In this document: one piece after another, positions 1 to 9,229 of the stretch
Position numbering within the stretch: position 1 is the stretch's first letter
How the letters are laid out: each line of letters starts with the position of its first letter
Source of the DNA: an uncultured Flavobacteriaceae bacterium
Lineage (GTDB): Bacteria; Bacteroidota; Bacteroidia; Flavobacteriales; Flavobacteriaceae
Assembly (NCBI GenBank): GCA_937901915.1
Contig: CALGUD010000095.1
Span: forward strand, 1 to 42,111
Length of the DNA: 42,111 bases
Reading direction: 5' to 3'
Made by a program: the position numbers and the translations under genes
The notes under the pieces: model-generated
The model's database searches: none
The model's input: the letters and a program-made list of their open reading frames with translations, nothing else
Told to the model about the DNA's origin: nothing

Positions 1-16
1 GACGCTCTTCCGATCT
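1..16. other. Illumina adapter remnant at the contig edge
   Basis: The first 16 bases, GACGCTCTTCCGATCT, are identical to the 3' end of the Illumina TruSeq universal (P5-side) adapter. This is an untrimmed library artefact and not genomic DNA. The bases directly after it continue an open SusC reading frame, so genomic sequence starts at position 17. Confidence 0.96.
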
Positions 17-931
17 GGATTATTTGGTTTTGAATATACCTGGTGGCGGGAAAACAGGTCTAATATTCTGGCTCCACGAAATGCCTCGGTTAGTAATGTA
101 TTCGGATTCCCGGGATTGCCGGATGAAAACATTGGAAAGGTGAAAAATGGTGGATTCGAACTGGTACTTACCCATAAAAATTCCATTGGTGATTTAAAGT
201 ATCAGATATCTGCAAATACAGCATTCGCAAGAAACGAAATTGTGTACATGGATGAAGTACCACAAGAAGAACCTTATAAAAACAGAACAGGTAGTCCAAT
301 AGGTGCAGGGTTGTTTTATCAGGCAGATGGTATATTTAATACAGAACAGGAGTTAAATGCTTATCCTCATCTTGATAATACACAGGTTGGAGATATAAAA
401 ATTGTTGATTTAAATGGGGATGGTGAAATAAACGGGGATGACCAGTTTAGGTCAAAATACACAGCCATGCCTGAATATATTTTCGGAATGAATTTCGATT
501 TTCAGTATAAGAACTTTGATTTGAACCTTTTCTTTCAGGGACAGACAAACGTCAATAATTACGATGATCGTTTTAGTGTCCTGGGAAATGCTGCATATGA
601 TAATGCTACTGTTGAACGTGCAACTGACCGGTGGACTGTTGACAATCCAAATGGAACAATGCCACGGGCAGACGGAAACGCTCCGGGAAATAATACGATG
701 TGGTTGTTCGATGCAACTTTCGTGAGATTAAAGACTGTAGAATTGGGATATTCCCTGCCGAAGCATATTGTTTCACAGGTAAACTTAACAGATGCAAGAT
801 TCTATGTGAGTGGATTTAATATGCTTACATGGTCTAAGGAAATTAAATGGGCCGACCCGGAAGCTCAGGGAGGGTTTCTTTATTACCCTCAGTTACGTGT
901 AATTAACATTGGTGCTAACATAAAATTTTAA
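17..931 (+). CDS. SusC-like TonB-dependent outer-membrane transporter, C-terminal fragment
   Basis: The frame is open from the first genomic base to the stop at 931, giving about 304 residues. The 5' part (signal peptide, carboxypeptidase-like domain, plug, most of the barrel) lies beyond the contig edge. The visible part has the family's late-barrel pattern: an aromatic-rich strand near the start (FGFEYTWWREN), then NIGKVKNGGFELVL, an acidic loop (DLNGDGEINGDDQF), alternating aromatic strands, and a C-terminal Phe (ANIKF) as in outer-membrane barrels. SusC forms the transport pore and SusD the lid, moving oligosaccharides into the periplasm with TonB energy. The susD gene follows after 11 bases. 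The first ATG/TTG-like codons inside the fragment are not real starts. Substrate cannot be read from this part. Confidence 0.95.
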   Translation, partial: GLFGFEYTWWRENRSNILAPRNASVSNVFGFPGLPDENIGKVKNGGFELVLTHKNSIGDLKYQISANTAFARNEIVYMDEVPQEEPYKNRTGSPIGAGLFYQADGIFNTEQELNAYPHLDNTQVGDIKIVDLNGDGEINGDDQFRSKYTAMPEYIFGMNFDFQYKNFDLNLFFQGQTNVNNYDDRFSVLGNAAYDNATVERATDRWTVDNPNGTMPRADGNAPGNNTMWLFDATFVRLKTVELGYSLPKHIVSQVNLTDARFYVSGFNMLTWSKEIKWADPEAQGGFLYYPQLRVINIGANIKF

Positions 932-942
932 GCTGAAGAACC

Positions 943-2634
943 ATGAAAAAATCATTATTAATCATATTTACAATTTCATTATTACTTGGCTGTAATGATG
1001 ATATATTGGATGTTCAACCACAAAATAGTATTTCCGAAACAGCAGTTTGGGGGGATGAAAGTCTCATCAAAGCTTATCACACCGGATTGTATAATAGTAT
1101 ACTTCACGGTTTTAATATTCACATGCAATCAAAAGCAACAGATGAAGCCTATTGTGCTATAAATTGGGATATTGGTAATATTCCAACCGGAGCTATAAAC
1201 CCGGATAACGTTACAAGTGTGTCTAATACCCATTGGACAGGTGGTGGAGGGCTTTATTATTGGGATACTGGTTTCCAGTTTATTAGAAAAATTAATGTTT
1301 TCCTCGAGAAAATGGATGAATCAATTCAATTTGATGATAAAGCCAGATTGGTGGCTGAAGCTAAATTTCTCAGGGGCTACATTTACTTTCTACTAATTGA
1401 AAGATTTGGTGGAGTCCCCATTGTCAGGGAAAGTTATGATTTAGGAGCTGAAGAAACTTTTACCCGCAACACCTTTGAAGAATGTGTTGAATTTATAGAG
1501 GAAAACCTTTCTGAGGCAATTCCTGACCTACCAACCAGTTATTCATCAACTGATAGTAACTTTGGCCGGGCTACCGTAGATGCATGCCAGGCATTAAGAT
1601 CACGTTTATTTTTGTATGCGGCTTCACCACTATTTAATCCGTCTAACGATTTAAGTAAATGGGAAAGAGCAGCCAATGCGGCTGAGGCTTTATTAAATAG
1701 TGGTTATCAATTACATCCAGATTATACGACACTTTTTAATCAACCGGCAGGATCAGCAAATAATGAGTTGATTTTTGTCAGACCTTTTGCTCCTGTTTCC
1801 GGTGTTTTTCATCAGGCACCCATGCATAACCTGAACAGGCGGTATGGTGCTTATGGGGGATGGTGGGCCAGTAATGGTCCCTCCCAGAATTTGGTAGACG
1901 ATTATGATATGATAAACGGAGAGCCGGCTTTTATTTACCCCGGTGGTGTAAAAACTATAAACCCGGATTCAGGATATGACCCCCAGGATCCTTATAAAGA
2001 TCGTGATCCTCGTTTTGAGGCGACCATTATCCATGATGAAGGGATGTATCATGGAGATATGCACGAAATGTGGGTGGCATCAGATGGAGATTCGTGGGGC
2101 TTTGACTCCTACAGGCAAAGCGGAGACAATCCACGCTCGAACTATGTACTTAAAAAGTTTATGCCAGGCGATGATGTTCCCCTTAGTTGGCAGGAACCAT
2201 ATACCAACCCCTGGATAATTTTCCGTTTAGGTGAAATATATCTGAATTATGCAGAAGCAATGTTTGAATTAGGTGATGAGCCTACTTGTAGGGAATACAT
2301 CTCAAAAGTAAGAGAACGAGTAGGAATGCCGGCAATACCGAATGATGTGAGTGGTGAAGATTTGAGAAGCCGTTTGTATAATGAAAGGAGAATTGAGTTG
2401 GCATTTGAAGAACACAGGTATTGGGATCTGAGAAGATGGAAGCTTGCCATGGAGGTCGAAAATCAGCCTATCATGGGAATGGACATTATAAAAGATGTAA
2501 ATACAGGTGAAAAAACCTATACTCCTGTGCAACTTCTGGAAAGGCAATTTGAAGAAAAAATGTATTTGCTTCCTATTGATGCCAATGAGGTTTTACGTAA
2601 CGAAGGTATAGAAGAAAATAACCCTGGGTATTAA
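943..2634 (+). CDS. SusD/RagB-family glycan-binding lipoprotein
   Basis: This 563-residue protein starts with a lipoprotein signal peptide whose lipobox LLLGC puts the lipidated Cys at residue 17. It is then expected on the outer surface. The mature N-terminus has the SusD hallmark LDVQPQNSISE, followed by an alpha-helical TPR-like region (FLRGYIYFLLIERFGGVPIV, about residues 140-160). The C-terminal SusD domain has the NYAEAMFELG and FEEHRYWDLRRWK motifs. Length is usual for the family. It sits 11 bases after the SusC-like gene and is surely co-transcribed with it. It captures glycan at the cell surface and closes the SusC pore. The glycan is inferred only from the neighbouring enzymes (decorated xylan). 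Family assignment is certain; ligand is not. Confidence 0.96.
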   Translation: MKKSLLIIFTISLLLGCNDDILDVQPQNSISETAVWGDESLIKAYHTGLYNSILHGFNIHMQSKATDEAYCAINWDIGNIPTGAINPDNVTSVSNTHWTGGGGLYYWDTGFQFIRKINVFLEKMDESIQFDDKARLVAEAKFLRGYIYFLLIERFGGVPIVRESYDLGAEETFTRNTFEECVEFIEENLSEAIPDLPTSYSSTDSNFGRATVDACQALRSRLFLYAASPLFNPSNDLSKWERAANAAEALLNSGYQLHPDYTTLFNQPAGSANNELIFVRPFAPVSGVFHQAPMHNLNRRYGAYGGWWASNGPSQNLVDDYDMINGEPAFIYPGGVKTINPDSGYDPQDPYKDRDPRFEATIIHDEGMYHGDMHEMWVASDGDSWGFDSYRQSGDNPRSNYVLKKFMPGDDVPLSWQEPYTNPWIIFRLGEIYLNYAEAMFELGDEPTCREYISKVRERVGMPAIPNDVSGEDLRSRLYNERRIELAFEEHRYWDLRRWKLAMEVENQPIMGMDIIKDVNTGEKTYTPVQLLERQFEEKMYLLPIDANEVLRNEGIEENNPGY

Positions 2635-2645
2635 TATAAAAAACT

Positions 2646-2672
2646 GGTGAATGGGGTACAACCCCATTCACC
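2646..2672 (+). terminator. Hairpin after the susCD pair
   Basis: A perfect 11-bp inverted repeat (GGTGAATGGGG at 2646-2656, complement at 2662-2672) with a 5-base loop starts 11 bases after the susD stop. No clean T-run follows, so it may act as a partial terminator or as an mRNA-stabilising 3' hairpin that lets susCD outnumber the downstream enzymes. The remaining DNA to 2932 is AT-rich; I see no convincing gene or promoter in it. Confidence 0.6.
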
Positions 2673-2932
2673 TTAAAGTTATATTTAGAAAGTGGGATAG
2701 AAAATTTTTTGACTTACACCAATATTTTAGCATTTTATGGTATTTTTACAAAACTATCTAAAAGATTCCCATTTCAGTTAGACTAAATTATCACCTGACA
2801 ATGGATAACGAAAACAGAAAAAGTTTTGGAGGTGTCAGTAGTACAATATTTAAGAAAGCACTTTTTAATTGAAACTATATCCACCGGAATTAACAAGTTT
2901 AGTTATTTATTGTACAAATTAAAAACGCATCA

Positions 2933-5401
2933 ATGAAGAAATACCTGTGTTTCATTTTATTCACAATCACAATAAATGCTTTTTCCCAGAGCAATAAAGA
3001 ACTAAAACTTTGGTATAATAACCCCTCCGACTCGGTTTGGGAAAATGCTTTGCCAATCGGAAATGGAAGACTGGGAGCTATGGTTTTTGGTAACGTCGGG
3101 AAGGAAACAATTCAACTCAATGAACACACAGTTTGGTCTGGAAGTCCTAACAGAAACGACAATCCTGATGCTCTTAATGCACTTCCTGAAATTCGAAAAT
3201 TGATATTTGAAGGCAAGCAAAAGGAAGCCGAGATATTAGCAGGAAAAACTATTCAGACGCAAAAGTCAAACGGTCAAATGTTTCAACCCGTGGGTAGTCT
3301 GCATCTTACTTTTAACGAACATGATAATTATACGGATTACTACCGGGAACTGAACATTGAAAACGCCGTAACAAAAACTTCCTATATAGTGGATGGCGTG
3401 ACTTATAAAAGAGAAATGTTAAGCTCATTCTCAGATGATGTTGTTATAGTACATTTAACGGCTAGTAAACCTCAAAGCATTTCATTTACAGCATCTTTTT
3501 CAACACCCCAGCCAAATTCACAAATTAAGACTATAAATGAGAATGAATTAGTAATTTCAGGAACTACTATAGATCATGAAGGTGTAAAAGGTAAAGTAAG
3601 GTTTAAAGGGATAGCACGAATGAAATTAGATGGAGGAACCGTATCATCTAACGATACAACTTTGGATGTAAACAATGCTAATACTGTAACTATTTACATC
3701 TCTATTGCCACCAATTTCAATAATTATAAGGACATCAGTGGAGATGAGAATAAGAGAGCAACAAATTATTTAAAAAAAGCTTATAAAAGGTCGTACGAAG
3801 ATGCGTTGAAAAGACATATTGCTGACTATCAGAAGTACTTTAACAGGGTTACCCTCGATCTGGGGATAACGGATGAGGTTAATTTACCAACAAATGTACG
3901 GTTGAAAAATTTTAGTACAGTTGATGATCCGCACCTCGTAACCCTTTACTATCAGTATGGGCGATATTTATTGATTTCTTCTTCCCGGCCTGGTGGCCAG
4001 CCAGCCAACCTGCAAGGTATATGGAATGATAAACTGAATCCTCCCTGGGATAGTAAGTATACAATCAATATCAATGCTCAAATGAATTATTGGCCGGCGG
4101 AAAAAGCAAATCTTGCCGAATTGCATGAACCTTTTCTTAGTATGGTGAAAGATTTAGCTGAAGCTGGCCAGGAAACTGCTAGGGTTATGTATGGAGCAAG
4201 GGGTTGGATGGCACATCACAACACTGATATTTGGCGTATTACCGGACCGGTAGACCCTGTTTTCTGGGGGATTTGGAGTGGCGGCGGCGGATGGACGAGC
4301 CAACACCTGTGGGAACATTATTTATATAGTGGTGATAAGAAATATTTAGCCTCTGTTTATCCCATTCTGCGAGGAGCTGCAACTTTTTATGTAGATCATC
4401 TGGTGGAACACCCTGAGAACCAGTGGTTAGTTGTTAATCCGGGTACATCGCCGGAAAATGCACCAAGTGCACACGGTGGCTCTTCTTTAGATGCCGGAAC
4501 CACTATGGATAATCAGATTGTGTTTGACGTTTTTAGCACCGCAATGCAAGCAGCTGATATTTTAAAAAAGGATGCGACTTTTGTCGACACTTTGAGGCAA
4601 ATGCGTGACCGTTTACCTCCAATGCATATTGGTCAACACGGCCAGTTGCAAGAATGGCTGGAAGATATTGATGATCCAAATGATAAGCATCGACATATTT
4701 CACACTTATATGGTTTATTTCCTTCAAACCAAATTTCACCTTATCGTACACCGGAATTGCATAGTGCTGCCAGAACTACCCTTATTCACCGCGGGGACAT
4801 ATCAACAGGATGGAGCATGGGCTGGAAAGTTAACTGGTGGGCCAGGATGTTAGATGGAAATCATGCTTATAAACTGATTCAAAATCAGCTTTCCCCGGTG
4901 GCTTCGAAAAAACACGGAGAAGGTGGGGGCTCCTACAACAATCTTTTTGACGCTCATCCTCCTTTTCAGATTGATGGCAACTTTGGCTGTACTTCCGGAA
5001 TTTCGGAAATGCTCATGCAAAGTGCAAATGGCGCAGTTCACTTGCTTCCTGCTTTGCCCGATGTTTGGGATGAAGGCAGTGTAAGCGGGCTACGTGCAAG
5101 GGGAGGTTTTGAAATTGTAGAGATGGATTGGAAGGATGGAAAGTTGAAGAGTGTTAGTATAAAGTCCACACTGGGAGGTAATCTAAGGGTACGGACACCA
5201 AATTACTTAAAATTAAGTGATGGTGGAAAATTGGAATTGGCATCAAACCAAAATCCAAATCCGTTTTTCCATGTGGAGAAAACTCCTATGCCTGTTATTT
5301 CATCTGATGCCCGGATCCAGCTTTCCACGTTGAAAGAAACCATTCTATATGATATACCAACAAAAAAGGGAGGGATTTATAGGTTGGTTAGCACAGATTA
5401 A
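2933..5401 (+). CDS. GH95 alpha-L-fucosidase / alpha-L-galactosidase
   Basis: This 822-residue secreted enzyme has a signal peptide ending near AFSQ (residue 19) and the full GH95 layout: an N-terminal beta-sandwich (LPIGNGRLGAMVFG, LNEHTVWSG), an (alpha/alpha)6 barrel from about 290 to 700, and a C-terminal beta domain. The expected catalytic residues are visible by motif comparison with Bifidobacterium AfcA: N379 and N381 (ININ), E508 (GTSPEN) and D681 (QIDGNFG). HHNTDIW at 428-434 is another family block. GH95 enzymes invert alpha-1,2-linked L-fucose, and some remove L-galactose from xylan. Downstream L-galactose/L-fucose dehydrogenases fit either sugar; the LgoD-like gene favours L-galactose. 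The segment WSGGGGWTS (448-456) differs from the usual fucosidase pattern as I recall it, which may relate to specificity. Confidence 0.93.
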   Translation: MKKYLCFILFTITINAFSQSNKELKLWYNNPSDSVWENALPIGNGRLGAMVFGNVGKETIQLNEHTVWSGSPNRNDNPDALNALPEIRKLIFEGKQKEAEILAGKTIQTQKSNGQMFQPVGSLHLTFNEHDNYTDYYRELNIENAVTKTSYIVDGVTYKREMLSSFSDDVVIVHLTASKPQSISFTASFSTPQPNSQIKTINENELVISGTTIDHEGVKGKVRFKGIARMKLDGGTVSSNDTTLDVNNANTVTIYISIATNFNNYKDISGDENKRATNYLKKAYKRSYEDALKRHIADYQKYFNRVTLDLGITDEVNLPTNVRLKNFSTVDDPHLVTLYYQYGRYLLISSSRPGGQPANLQGIWNDKLNPPWDSKYTININAQMNYWPAEKANLAELHEPFLSMVKDLAEAGQETARVMYGARGWMAHHNTDIWRITGPVDPVFWGIWSGGGGWTSQHLWEHYLYSGDKKYLASVYPILRGAATFYVDHLVEHPENQWLVVNPGTSPENAPSAHGGSSLDAGTTMDNQIVFDVFSTAMQAADILKKDATFVDTLRQMRDRLPPMHIGQHGQLQEWLEDIDDPNDKHRHISHLYGLFPSNQISPYRTPELHSAARTTLIHRGDISTGWSMGWKVNWWARMLDGNHAYKLIQNQLSPVASKKHGEGGGSYNNLFDAHPPFQIDGNFGCTSGISEMLMQSANGAVHLLPALPDVWDEGSVSGLRARGGFEIVEMDWKDGKLKSVSIKSTLGGNLRVRTPNYLKLSDGGKLELASNQNPNPFFHVEKTPMPVISSDARIQLSTLKETILYDIPTKKGGIYRLVSTD

Positions 5402-5509
5402 AGTATACAAGAGCTTTGAAAACTTGTCTTAGACATACTGAATATACCTGGCACAACAGCTTGGTTGATCTTTTATTTTATAACCATTAATTTGGAACGG
5501 AACTTAGAA

Positions 5510-6454
5510 ATGATTCAAGAAAATTCGACCTGGTCCTACTATATTAAACTATTTATCCAACTCATTTTTTCAGGTGTCTTTGCGATGCAGCTGTATGCTC
5601 AAAAAGATAATTCCATTCCTGTTTTAATCGTTGATGGATTCAGTAATCACGATTGGAAGCAGACTACACTTGTAACCAAAATGATATTGGAGCAAAGTGG
5701 TCGCTTTCAAGTAGATGTGAGTACAATTCCAACAGATAGTCTCACACATGTTAACTGGCTTCCGCAGTTTGATAAGTATAAGGTGGTAATTCAGAATACC
5801 AATAATATTCACAATACGGATTTACGCTGGCCTTTACAGGCCGAGAGAGCTCTGGAAAACTATGTAAAGAAGGGAGGAGGGTTATATATTCTACATTCTG
5901 CCAATAATGCGTTTTCTCATTGGGAAGAGTATGACCAAATGATCGGATTAGGTTGGAGAGGTGAAAATGTGGGGTTTGCATTGGAAATAGATGATCGTAA
6001 GAATATTGTTCGTCATGCCCCGGGAGAAGGTAAGGGCACCAGCCATGGCGACCGTTTCAATGCGCTAATTCAAATTTTTAACAGACATCCAATTAATCAG
6101 GGGTATCCGGATGCATGGCAGACGGTAAATACAGAGGTATATAGTTTTCCACGTGGGCCTGCGGAAAATCTCACGATACTATCTTATGCATATGACAGCA
6201 CTGATACCCGGAAGATGTGGCCTGTGGAGTGGGTAATTGATTATGGCAAAGGGCGGGTTTACAACTCAAGCCTGGGGCATCTTTGGCATGGAGAAAAATA
6301 TCCCGCTGCCTATCGTTGTGTAGGTTACCAAACCACGGTTGTCAGGGCTACCGAATGGCTTGCCACAGAAAAGGTGACCTATCCAGTACCCGAAGATTTT
6401 CCAACTAAAGATTCACCGAGCCTTCACCGGGAGCGAAATATTAACAATGAATAG
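5510..6454 (+). CDS. Secreted ThuA-like protein
   Basis: I chose the ATG at 5510 (314 residues) because it directly precedes a hydrophobic signal peptide ending near LYAQ (about residue 31). An in-frame TTG at 5465 would add 15 residues in front of that signal. The mature part is a ThuA domain of glutamine-amidotransferase-like fold: GFSNHDWKQT near the start, then LHSANNAFSHWEEYD and MIGLGWRGENVGF in the middle, and a late WVIDYGKGRVYNSSLGH strand followed by a His-rich turn. ThuA was named from rhizobial trehalose use, and ThuA-like proteins are frequent in Bacteroidota PULs, where they have been linked to 3-keto-glycoside chemistry. It lies 108 bases after GH95 and 94 before GH3, so it belongs to the PUL. 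Its exact reaction here is unknown. Confidence 0.85.
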   Translation: MIQENSTWSYYIKLFIQLIFSGVFAMQLYAQKDNSIPVLIVDGFSNHDWKQTTLVTKMILEQSGRFQVDVSTIPTDSLTHVNWLPQFDKYKVVIQNTNNIHNTDLRWPLQAERALENYVKKGGGLYILHSANNAFSHWEEYDQMIGLGWRGENVGFALEIDDRKNIVRHAPGEGKGTSHGDRFNALIQIFNRHPINQGYPDAWQTVNTEVYSFPRGPAENLTILSYAYDSTDTRKMWPVEWVIDYGKGRVYNSSLGHLWHGEKYPAAYRCVGYQTTVVRATEWLATEKVTYPVPEDFPTKDSPSLHRERNINNE

Positions 6455-6548
6455 TTAGCACTTTTTGAGCATAAATTTTATAATTTAAATTTAATGCGGA
6501 TAGAATTAAAAATAATATTTAAACTTAATAACACATAATAGCTAAGAA

Positions 6549-9155
6549 ATGAAAAAAATTACTTTAAGAAAGGGTATTACCTGCATAATGACCTTTTTTT
6601 TCGCAGGACAACTTTTAGCACAATTACCTTATCAAAACCCTGAACTAAGTACAGAGGAAAGAGCTCAAGATTTACTTGGTCGGCTAACACTTGAAGAAAA
6701 AGCTGCTTTAATGTGTGATGTATCCGATCCCATTCCAAGATTGGGTATTAAAAAATTCAATTGGTGGAGTGAGGCATTGCATGGACTGGCAAATAATGAC
6801 GATGTTACCGTTTTTCCTGAGCCCATTGGTATGGCAGCCTCATTTAATGATGAACTGGTTTATAAAATTTTCAACGCTACTTCCGATGAAGTTCGTGCTA
6901 AGTATAATGAAGCCATGCGTAACGGAGAGGAGAACAGGCGTTTTCTCAGTCTTTCCGTATGGACACCAAACGTAAACATTTTCAGGGACCCACGTTGGGG
7001 AAGGGGACAGGAAACTTATGGTGAAGATCCCTTTCTGAATGCTCGAATGGGCGTTTCTGTTGTAAAGGGCTTACAAGGCCCTGAGGATGCTAAATATAAA
7101 AAACTTCTGGCGTGCGCCAAACATTATGCGGTCCATTCAGGTCCGGAATGGAGCCGCCATGAACTTAATTTAAACGATGTAGAACCCCGTGATTTGTGGG
7201 AAACCTATCTTCCAGCATTCAAATCGCTGGTTCAGGAAGCTGATGTGCGGCAGGTAATGTGTGCATACCAACGATTACATGATGAACCTTGTTGCGGTAA
7301 TACCAGGCTGTTACAAAAGATTCTTCGTGATGAATGGGGTTATAAGCATATGGTGGTTGCTGACTGCGGGGCAATTACCGATTTCTATACCACCCATAAT
7401 GTTTCATCAGATGCGGAGCATGCAGCAGCTAAAGGTGTTTTGGCAGGTACCGATTTAGAATGCCAGTGGAATAATCACAATTATAAAAAATTGCCTGAAG
7501 CTGTTAAAATGGGGCTCATAACTGAAGAAGAGATTGATGTACGCTTGATAAGGGTGTTGAAGGGTCGGTTTGATCTTGGGGAAATGGATGATGATGACTT
7601 AGTTCCCTGGACTAAAATCCCTATGTCAGTTGTAAATAGTGAAGAGCATAGAAAGCTTGCATTTGATATGGCTCTCCAGTCTATGACGCTTTTGCAGAAT
7701 AAAAATAATATACTTCCTTTAAATAAATCAATCAACAAGTTAGCGGTAATAGGTCCAAATGCCGACGATGAGCCCATGTTATGGGGAAATTACAATGGTA
7801 CTCCGGTAAGAACCATTACCATTCTGGATGGAATTACTTCAAAAATTTCGGCTGATAAAATTCTTTATGACAAGGGAGTTGACTTGGTTGAAGATAAAGT
7901 AACCCAAAGCTATTTCTCCCAAACTTCAATAAATGGTAAAAAAGGCGTTAAAGCTACGTATTGGAATACTCCAGACCGTAGTGGTGAAATTGTAAATACG
8001 CAACAAATTTTTAACCCAATTAAAATGACAACTGCAGGTCAGCATGAATTTGCTTCCGGAGTAAAGCTGGAAGGCTTTTCTGCACTGTATGAAACAGAGT
8101 TTGTTCCAAAGGTTTCTGAAGAAATCGTATTCAAAGTTGGGGCAACAGGCCATTTTGAATTGATCGTAAATGGTGAATCGTTGGTAACATACAATAATTG
8201 GCGTACCCTTCCGGGTAGAATTCCCTACCAGGTGGAAGCAGGAAAAAAATATCAAATAGAAATACGCTTTGCCCAATTAAATAATTGGCAGGCAAATATA
8301 GAATTTGACTTTGGTAAAGAAGTTGATGTGGATTATACGAACCTGATTAACAGGCTTGAAGGCATAGATCTTGTGGTGTTTGTTGGCGGCCTTTCAGGAA
8401 ACCTGGAAGGTGAAGAAATGCCGGTATCTTATCCTGGTTTTAAAGGTGGAGATCGTACGAATATTGATTTGCCTTCCGTACAACGCAATTGCCTAAAAGC
8501 TTTAAAAGATGCCGGTAAGAAAGTAATATTTATTAATTGCTCTGGTTCAGCCATTGCCCTTACACCTGAAACACAAACAGCTGATGCGATACTCCAGGCT
8601 TGGTATGGAGGGGAATCAGGCGGACAAGCTGTAGCAGACGTACTATTCGGAGATTATAACCCTTCAGGTAAACTACCTGTTACATTCTATAAAAGCTCCG
8701 ATCAGTTAAAGGACTTTGAAGAGTATTCCATGAAGGGAAGAACGTATCGTTTTATGAATGATGCTTTATTTCCATTTGGTTACGGGTTGAGTTATACCCA
8801 ATTTGATATTGGAAAAGCTAAGCTTAACAAAAAAACAATAGCAAAGAATGAATCCATCACACTTACAGTACCTGTTACCAATTCCGGAAAAAGAGAAGGA
8901 ACAGAGATTTTACAGGTTTATATACGAAAAGCTAATGATGTAAACGGTCCGTTGAAAACACTTAAGGGTTATAAACGAGTGAAACTTACTCCTGGAAAAA
9001 GCGAAAAAGTAAATATTGAACTGCCTCCTTCTTCTTTCGAGTTTTACAATAATGATGAGCTAACAATGATGGTTACTCCGGGAGAATATGAAGTTTTCTA
9101 CGGAAATAGTTCTGAATCAAAAGATTTAAAGTTGGAAAAAATTACAATTAAATAA
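6549..9155 (+). CDS. GH3 beta-xylosidase-type glycosidase with PA14 insert
   Basis: This 868-residue exported enzyme has a signal peptide ending near LLAQ (residue 24). The GH3 N-terminal barrel carries FRDPRWGRGQETYGEDP (145-161), the KH pair at 191-192, and the nucleophile D272 in VVADCGAI. The ADCGAI plus later GTDLEC pattern is the xylosidase/arabinosidase branch rather than the SDW beta-glucosidase branch. A PA14 domain (about 465-590, from GVKATYW) is inserted in the C-terminal alpha/beta domain, whose GNLEGEEMP near 618-625 carries the likely acid/base Glu. A fibronectin-III-like domain closes the protein (about 770-860). It probably trims xylo-oligosaccharides in the periplasm after GH95 and the esterase remove side groups. 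PA14 inserts often shape the active-site entrance. Confidence 0.92.
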   Translation: MKKITLRKGITCIMTFFFAGQLLAQLPYQNPELSTEERAQDLLGRLTLEEKAALMCDVSDPIPRLGIKKFNWWSEALHGLANNDDVTVFPEPIGMAASFNDELVYKIFNATSDEVRAKYNEAMRNGEENRRFLSLSVWTPNVNIFRDPRWGRGQETYGEDPFLNARMGVSVVKGLQGPEDAKYKKLLACAKHYAVHSGPEWSRHELNLNDVEPRDLWETYLPAFKSLVQEADVRQVMCAYQRLHDEPCCGNTRLLQKILRDEWGYKHMVVADCGAITDFYTTHNVSSDAEHAAAKGVLAGTDLECQWNNHNYKKLPEAVKMGLITEEEIDVRLIRVLKGRFDLGEMDDDDLVPWTKIPMSVVNSEEHRKLAFDMALQSMTLLQNKNNILPLNKSINKLAVIGPNADDEPMLWGNYNGTPVRTITILDGITSKISADKILYDKGVDLVEDKVTQSYFSQTSINGKKGVKATYWNTPDRSGEIVNTQQIFNPIKMTTAGQHEFASGVKLEGFSALYETEFVPKVSEEIVFKVGATGHFELIVNGESLVTYNNWRTLPGRIPYQVEAGKKYQIEIRFAQLNNWQANIEFDFGKEVDVDYTNLINRLEGIDLVVFVGGLSGNLEGEEMPVSYPGFKGGDRTNIDLPSVQRNCLKALKDAGKKVIFINCSGSAIALTPETQTADAILQAWYGGESGGQAVADVLFGDYNPSGKLPVTFYKSSDQLKDFEEYSMKGRTYRFMNDALFPFGYGLSYTQFDIGKAKLNKKTIAKNESITLTVPVTNSGKREGTEILQVYIRKANDVNGPLKTLKGYKRVKLTPGKSEKVNIELPPSSFEFYNNDELTMMVTPGEYEVFYGNSSESKDLKLEKITIK

Positions 9156-9229
9156 ATATTAAGAATCGTCATTCTATTACAATCACTATTTTTATAAACA
9201 CATAAAAATTAACTAATAAGTTCCTTAAA

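Noticed and set aside
2801..2872. A 23-codon ATG ORF between susD and GH95
   Set aside because: Too short, no recognisable motif, and composition typical of the AT-rich gap.
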